Shown here one piece after another: positions 56,640-64,000 of a DNA stretch of 64,000 bases (the stretch's first letter is position 1; every line of letters begins with the position of its first letter). A program made the position numbers and the translations under genes. The notes under the pieces were generated by a model. That model made no database searches, was not told where the DNA came from, and was given only the letters and a program-made list of their open reading frames with translations. This DNA is from Guillardia theta CCMP2712 (lineage: Eukaryota; Cryptophyceae; Pyrenomonadales; Geminigeraceae), in assembly GCF_000315625.1 (NCBI RefSeq), contig NW_005434649.1:122001-186000 (forward strand), read 5' to 3'.

Positions 56640-57640
56640 AGGTGAATGAAGAGAAGGGAGAGGAGGGGGAGGAGAAGGGAGAGGAGGCGGATGAGGGAGA
56701 GGAGGAGAAAGGGGAGGAGGATGGGAGGAGGAGGGGGAGGAGGAGATGGGAGAGGGGGAGGGGAGAGAGCCGGTGAGCGAGAGAAAAGGGAGGGGAGGGG
56801 AGGNNNNNNNNNNNNNNNNNNNNNNNNNNNNNNNNNNNNNNNNNNNNNNNNNNNNNNNNNNNNNNNNNNNNNNNNNNNNNNNNNNNNNNNNNNNNNNNNN
56901 NNNNNNNNNNNNNNNNNNNNNNNNNNNNNNNNNNNNNNNNNNNNNNNNNNNNNNNNNNNNNNNNNNNNNNNNNNNNNNNNNNNNNNNNNNNNNNNNNNNN
57001 NNNNNNNNNNNNNNNNNNNNNNNNNNNNNNNNNNNNNNNNNNNNNNNNNNNNNNNNNNNNNNNNNNNNNNNNNNNNNNNNNNNNNNNNNNNNNNNNNNNN
57101 NNNNNNNNNNNNNNNNNNNNNNNNNNNNNNNNNNNNNNNNNNNNNNNNNNNNNNNNNNNNNNNNNNNNNNNNNNNNNNNNNNNNNNNNNNNNNNNNNNNN
57201 NNNNNNNNNNNNNNNNNNNNNNNNNNNNNNNNNNNNNNNNNNNNNNNNNNNNNNNNNNNNNNNNNNNNNNNNNNNNNNNNNNNNNNNNNNNNNNNNNNNN
57301 NNNNNNNNNNNNNNNNNNNNNNNNNNNNNNNNNNNNNNNNNNNNNNNNNNNNNNNNNNNNNNNNNNNNNNNNNNNNNNNNNNNNNNNNNNNNNNNNNNNN
57401 NNNNNNNNNNNNNNNNNNNNGCTTTTCACTTTCTCTGGGGGACCGTACACTCCTCTTTGTCTCACATGCACACACTTCCATGCCTCTGGTCTCAGATGCT
57501 TCAAGCTCTGGCTTAAGAGGGAGCGAAGTAGGAGAAGGGGGAGGAGGAGATGGGGAGAAGGGGGAGGAGAAGGGAGAGGAGGCGGATCAGGCGGAGGAGG
57601 ACGGGGAGGAGGACGGGGAGGAGGACGGGGAGGCTATAGG
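56640..57640. repeat. polypurine repeats flanking an assembly gap
   Basis: Left (56640-56803) and right (57515-57640) flanks are GGAGGAGGAGG-type polypurine. Both are preceded by related unique sequence: GATGCCTCAAGCC ... AGGGGGAACGAGGTGGGCGA at about 56600 and GATGCTTCAAGCT ... AGAGGGAGCGAAGTAGGAGA at about 57497. The gap therefore probably interrupts a tandem duplication. Confidence 0.6.
56804..57420. other. assembly gap (617 N)
   Basis: A run of N. Open frames crossing it are meaningless. Confidence 1.
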
Positions 57641-58276
57641 CTCTTAAAACGAACTGTGCGCATGGACGAACAAACAAGTTCGTCGGAAGGACTATGGGTA
57701 GAATGTCCTTCAGATCTATAGGTGGGGTGGGATTAGCTTTCAGAGGAAAGGGTGGGTTATTTCATATGAGTAACATAGGGTAGGGTACATAAGAGGGGTA
57801 CATAAGATCAACATAAGGGGTGAGGTGAGCTTCTCAGGAGTTGGCGGGAACGACGGTAAATGCTGAGAACAGGAGAGGAGGGAAGGGCAGGGGAGGGAAG
57901 GGAAGGGAGGAAGAGGTGAGAAGTTCGAGCATGGTGAGAAGGGGGAGAGTAACGATGAGGAGTGATATTGTGAAAACACAAGGGATGGGACGAAGCAGAA
58001 ATGAGAATGAGACAAAGACAGAAGAAGATCGGACTGGTGGGGCTAAATCGATTCATCTGTGACGATGATACGTGGGCTTGTTCTTTTACGGGCGAAGTGA
58101 GCTTCTGGATGGATAAAAAGCATTGGATATGGAATTGGAATGATGTGTCCTGTTGTTCCTGGCGACGTCACAAGAAAACAAATGAAATAGTTGACTGATC
58201 AACTTTGCAAATGATTGCGATAATACATATGAGATGGTTTGTTGTGATGTTGCTGATGAATGAGATGTAGGTGGGG
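57641..58276. other. intergenic, no gene seen
   Basis: The 5' flank of the FHA-forkhead gene. It has G-rich motifs at 57720-57830 (GGGTAGGGTACATAAGAGGG and a second GGGGTACATAAG copy), a GGGAAGGG run at 57880-57910 and AT-rich sequence from 58100 on. Confidence 0.5.
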
Positions 58277-59540
58277 ATGTCATCGGGACAGGGAGGTAAG
58301 ATAGCTGAACCCTTTGCCTACGCAAAACTGGCAACCAGGGGAGATGCTCTGCCGCCATTTTACATCACGAGCGAATATGTCATGGAAAGAGATCATTCTG
58401 GGAACCCTAGAAGGATCGAAGTGACGCTGGGGAGGCAAGAACATTCACTCTGCTACCTCCATGATGGTCTCAACTGATACTGTTGAGCAGGAGTCCTCCG
58501 CAGGGACAAGAGGGAGCGGGAGCGTTCCGCGCAAACTTTCACATTGGGCAGAAGATGAAGATCAGCAAGATGCATGCTTCCTTATACTGGAATTCAGACG
58601 ACGAGAAGTTTTACATCAAGAGCATCTGCAAGAATGCAGTGAAGGTGGACGGTAAGTTTGCCCTGTCCCCCAAGGTTTCTTGCTCGGGCTTCAGGCTGAC
58701 TGGTGTGCTTTAGGGGTTATCTACCCCGGATCCCCGGATGGAAACAGCGGAAAGCCAGCACCTCTGCAGAGGCAGTCGAAGATCGAGATCGCAGATGGAG
58801 TTCCAATCTATTTCCTCCTTCCGTTGAGTATGAATTGTTGAGCTGTAGAAACGTTGTTCTGAAATCGTCAAAGCGCCATCCTCGATGCCCAGAGCGCTTG
58901 CTGCGAAGCCGAAACTTTCCTATGAGCAAATGGTGTCGTCTGTGAGTTCTAGACTGCATGCTTGGAGCAGGAGGCTCATGGTTGCCAGGTCCTCGAACCT
59001 GATCTTAAACTTTCCTTTGAAGAAATATGGGAAGCCATCCAGCAAAAGTACCCCTACTTTGCAAGTGGTAAACCTATCATTGATTGCTTCCTTGTTCTAA
59101 CTCTTGTGTTTGCATTCTGGGACCTCTCTGTCTCTATCTCTCTCTTTCTGCCTCTGTCGCTGTCTGTCCTTTGTCTTGCCATATCGCGCATCACTCGCCT
59201 TCGCTTCTCTCTCTCGCTGATATCAACTGCTGCATCAAAGATTCGCCGGAGAGCGTTACCTGGAAGACCTCCGTGCGTTCCTGCATCCACCGAAGCATCC
59301 GCACATTCAGCAAGGGAGTGAAGGAGGTGGCTGGAAAGAAGGTCCAGGCCTCCAAGGCCCCTTGTACCTCCTCTGACCTGCTCACTGCAGGTCTTCTGCT
59401 TCTACCTCAAGAGCAGTGGCACTGAAGGATCGAGCAAAGACGAGGATGAGGCGATGGTAGTCGACTCCGGTGCAGCTGCGGGCGCGGCGGTCGGCGGGAG
59501 CAAGGAGGACGAGGACTCGAAGATGCAAGTTATCATTTGA
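58277..59540 (+). CDS. FHA-forkhead transcription regulator, FHL1-like
   Basis: Seven exons, 58277-58434, 58491-58651, 58714-58822, 58893-58941, 58989-59067, 59241-59341 and 59391-59540, give 268 residues in phase. Residues 1-140 form an FHA domain of the FHL1/plant FHA2 type: FAYAKL, IEVTLGR, FHIGQKMKISKMHASLYWN, FYIKSICKNAVKVDG, VIYPGSPDG and KIEIADGVPIYFLLP. Immediately after, residues 147-235 read as a compact forkhead winged helix: PKLSYEQMVSSVLEPD, LSFEEIWEAIQQKYPYFASG, VTWKTSVRSCIHRSIRTFSK and GKKVFCFYLKSSG (compare WxNSIRHNL ... F.KV). An acidic tail follows. In yeast FHL1 this pair controls ribosomal protein genes; that role here is inference. Intron 1 is GC-AG (donor AG|GCAAGA); the others are GT-AG. 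The forkhead core is divergent. Confidence 0.82.
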
Positions 59541-60208
59541 ACCCGTACTTGTCGTGGCAGGGCCACAGCAGTTTTATTTCGCTACAACCATCAGCTACAC
59601 TAGGAAGCAGTCAATGTATTCTACCGAACATGAATCATCTTGTGCCAGTATCTTCTTTCACAGTTGAATCGCCATCTCAGGGATTACTTCCTACCTTGGC
59701 ATTTCTTTTCTACTGTCTCCCGCTCTCTTCTGCATTTTTGTCTCTTTATTTCACTTCGTCTTCCTCTCTCATTCAGCTGCTCCCCAACCATTTCGAGGTC
59801 CTCGCATTTCCGTATTCCACCTCGTTGCTCTTCTCCACTCTATGATTCTAGCTTCGTCTTCTCATACCTCATCCTCCAACGGCTATCATGACATCCTTGT
59901 CTTCTGATATTTCTCATCATCTGAACCTCTCCTCCTCTCTCCTCCTCTCTCCTCCTCTCTCCTCCTCTCTCCTCCTCTCTCCTCCTCTCTCCTCCTCTCT
60001 CCTCCTCTCTCCTCCTCTCTCCTCCTCTCTCCTCCTCTCTCCTCCTCTCTCCTCCTCTCTCCTCCTCTCTCCTCCTCTCTCCTCTCTCCCTGCTCTCTTT
60101 TAATTCTCCCAACACGCCTGTGTTCCAATCGGGGGATCATGCTTCTTCGACCACCGGTTCTTTGCATGTTAAAAGTGAAGGTGGGGGTGGTGCTCACAAG
60201 CCGGGCGA
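59541..60208. other. intergenic with minisatellite
   Basis: No gene is seen. It contains a pyrimidine-rich stretch and a CTCCTCTCTC array (59931-60088), then the SLC25 5' flank with GGTGGGGGTGGTG at 60180. Confidence 0.5.
59931..60088. repeat. (CTCCTCTCTC)n decamer minisatellite
   Basis: About fifteen near-perfect 10-bp copies, all pyrimidine on the plus strand. Shadow ORFs of Arg/Glu on the minus strand arise from it. Confidence 0.97.
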
Positions 60209-61884
60209 ATGGGGGATGGACAGTGGCGGAGCTTCGTAGGAGGAACAAGCTCGGGGGCGGCGCTCGTCATCGCAGGCCATCGTAAGGAGCAGAGGAAGCA
60301 GAGGGAGAGGGAGAGAAGTCAAGGAAGGGAAGAGAGAGGAGGAAGAGGCTTCTGCTTGTCCATTCAACATGCTCGATCTTGATTCGTGCAAAGAGGGCTG
60401 TGCATCCGGGAGCGAGTTTGCGATCTGACTAATTTGTTCTCCCTCAGCCTTCGACACGATCAAAGTCAGACTGCAGACTGAAGGGAAGGGCGGTCGGTTC
60501 ACGGGAGCATGGGACTGCTTGCGGCAGACCATGTCGAAGGAGGGGTTCTTCGGGTTGTACAAAGGGGTCCTGCCTCCTCTTCTCTTCGCGGGGTTCATCA
60601 ACTCGACCCTGTTTGGCATGCAGTCCATGGCAGTGAACGCGATCAAGAACGACAAGTCGCGCAAGCCGACAGTGACCGAGACCATGAAGGCAACTGATCC
60701 CACCCATCTCCTCCTCTCATTTCTCGCAGGGGGCGGTGGTTTCAGGGTTTGCCATCTCCTTCATCGTGCAGCCGATTGAAGCTGTAAAGGCGCGATTGCA
60801 GGTCAAGGCAGAGAAACAAAGCAGAGGAGGCTGACCTGTCACAGGTTCAGTACGGAGCGAAGAACGAGGTCAAGTACCACGGAATGGTCGATTGCTTTCG
60901 CAAGGAAAGATCCTCTACGATCTTGTCCCCTCTCTCAGTCCACTATGTCTGCCTGCCTGCCTGCCTGCCTGCCTGTTTGTCTCTTCTCGCTCTCCTGACA
61001 ACACGAGCAGGTTGTCTCTAATCTGGGAATTCGTCATGGTCTCTACAGGGGCTGGACCATGACAGCATTGTGCAGGATGAGCAACTACGCTTACTTCGGC
61101 CCATATGTGTCTTCTTCTCCCTCTCTCCCTCTCTTCTCCGTCTTCCTCCCGACACTCTACCCTCCGTGTTACTTCCCATCACTCTCTTGTTAGGAATTTT
61201 TCCGAAGCAAGTTTGGCATGACGTCAGGATCATCTGGTATCTCAGCTCTCAACCGACTAACACTGATACCTTCATTCTATTCCTGACCTGCCCCTGCCCC
61301 TGCTGCTCCTTCTCTTCTTCTTCTCCAGCTCACTTGGCCTTGCAGAGGGACGATCAATTTTGCAGTCGATGGGCATCACTGTCCTCTGCGGCAGCCTTAC
61401 AGGCGTTTGCTACTGGTTCTCCTTCACCACCCACCCCTGCCATCTGCCCAGCTTTTTCCGCCCTCTCCCGCGATGAACCTTCGCCATCCAAGAATTTTAC
61501 CATCCCTTTGTCTCCTTAGCCTGCTTCCTGTCAAAGTGACTGAGCGACAGGTTGTGCTGTTATCCCTTCGACGTGGTCAAAAACAAGATCATGGCAGCAC
61601 CTGACGTCCGGTGCTTCTCCAGCGCCGCCTCTCCTCTCCTCATTTTCCCTCAGTCCACCAGTCTACCGCAACGGATACGATTGTGCAGTCCAGATCTACA
61701 GGTACTTTGCTCCTCTCCATTCATTCCATCGGTTTACGCAGTTCATAACTTCAATCACAGGAACGCAGGGTGGAGAGGTTTCACCATCGGCCTCGCCCCC
61801 TGCCTCCTTCGCGCTCTTCCAGCCAATGCTGCCGCTTTCACAGCCTTCGAATTGACGATGCATCTTCTTCCCAAGTCGCTATAA
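60209..61884 (+). CDS. mitochondrial carrier (SLC25), acylcarnitine/basic amino acid carrier type
   Basis: Ten exons, 60209-60281, 60448-60689, 60730-60801, 60845-60904, 61011-61106, 61194-61210, 61329-61415, 61551-61610, 61654-61701 and 61761-61884, give 292 residues, the normal carrier length. Three repeats show the carrier signature P-x-D/E-x-x-K-x-R/K: GHPFDTIKVRLQ, VQPIEAVKARLQ and CYPFDVVKNKIM. Each is followed by a G-x-x-x-x-Y/F-x-G type motif (FFGLYKGVLPP, IRHGLYRGW, WRGFTIGLAPCLLRALPANA). The AGHPFDTIKVRLQ start resembles SLC25A20/A29/A45 relatives; substrate is not assignable. Two introns need non-standard donors: 60690 GC, and 60905 GA. A GT donor at 60949 would avoid the latter by adding 15 residues. 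Exon 6 is a 17-nt microexon chosen by phase. Confidence 0.88.
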
Positions 61885-62015
61885 CAATAGATATCCATAT
61901 GAATAAGAATAGTCTGGAAATGTACAAGATAAGTAAATCTGCACAGTAGTCCTGAGCGGGAGAATGTTGTAAAGACTGCCGTTCTATCGTATTTCAGATG
62001 AATAAGTCGGTCCCT

Positions 62016-64000
<1,985 letters not shown>

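Noticed and set aside
56476-57647. ORFs of 250-340 codons across 56.5-57.6 kb
   Set aside because: They consist mainly of N positions. Only the short ends are real sequence.
59840-60248. Minus-strand Arg/Glu ORFs of 91 and 120 codons
   Set aside because: Translation of the CTCCTCTCTC minisatellite.
61070-61519. 149-codon plus-strand ORF inside the carrier gene
   Set aside because: It reads introns and out-of-phase exons. The carrier homology lies in other frames joined by splicing.

Overview
This window looks like nuclear DNA of a unicellular, probably algal eukaryote. Genes sit close together on both strands and most are cut by very short GT-AG introns, typically 40-60 nt. Proteins carry eukaryotic targeting signals: a mitochondrial presequence on BCAT and a signal peptide followed by a transit-peptide-like stretch on the 36.9-kb gene. 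The machinery includes MCM9, kinesin-13, a CENP-K-like kinetochore protein, an E2 enzyme and an SLC25 carrier. A bipartite leader, tiny introns and giant LamG/TIG extracellular proteins would fit a cryptophyte such as Guillardia. That assignment is inference.

Layout. At 0-3.3 kb there are weak small ORFs and a mitochondrial branched-chain aminotransferase (minus). From 3.3 to 35.4 kb a single plus-strand gene encodes a predicted secreted protein of about 10,680 residues. It has one 50-nt intron near the 5' end and then one 31.7-kb coding exon. The protein repeats the order LamG, Calx-beta, TIG array five times and ends in a propeller-like region, cadherin-like repeats and a six-blade kelch domain. 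From 35.5 to 36.9 kb there is a minus-strand gene for an unknown protein with a possible plastid leader. From 37.2 to 39.5 kb there is a polypurine GAGA/CAGA tract, followed to 40.9 kb by non-coding DNA with a hairpin and short tandem repeats.

At 40.9-47.5 kb lie a hypothetical protein (plus), an SV2-like MFS transporter (minus), a divergently transcribed secreted LRR protein (plus), and a ten-exon gene (minus) joining a Pex14-N-like region to a UBE2W-like E2 domain. From 47.5 to 50.3 kb the DNA is rich in satellites, including a 22-copy AGATC array, with one hypothetical ORF. At 50.3-55.5 kb are a GT61-like glycosyltransferase with a nine-copy sequon-rich stem repeat and an 11-exon MCM9. At 55.5-56.6 kb is a CENP-K-like gene (minus). 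An assembly gap of 617 N follows, inside polypurine repeats.

From 58.3 kb come a seven-exon FHA-forkhead regulator (plus), a CTCCTCTCTC minisatellite, a ten-exon mitochondrial carrier (plus), and the 3' two-thirds of a kinesin-13 motor gene (minus) that runs off the right edge. Neighbours are not functionally linked in an operon sense. MCM9, CENP-K, kinesin-13 and FHA-forkhead share a DNA replication, chromosome and regulation theme, which may be coincidental.

Exon structures were built by eye from GT/AG sites, reading phase and family conservation. Where a splice site is ambiguous this is stated.
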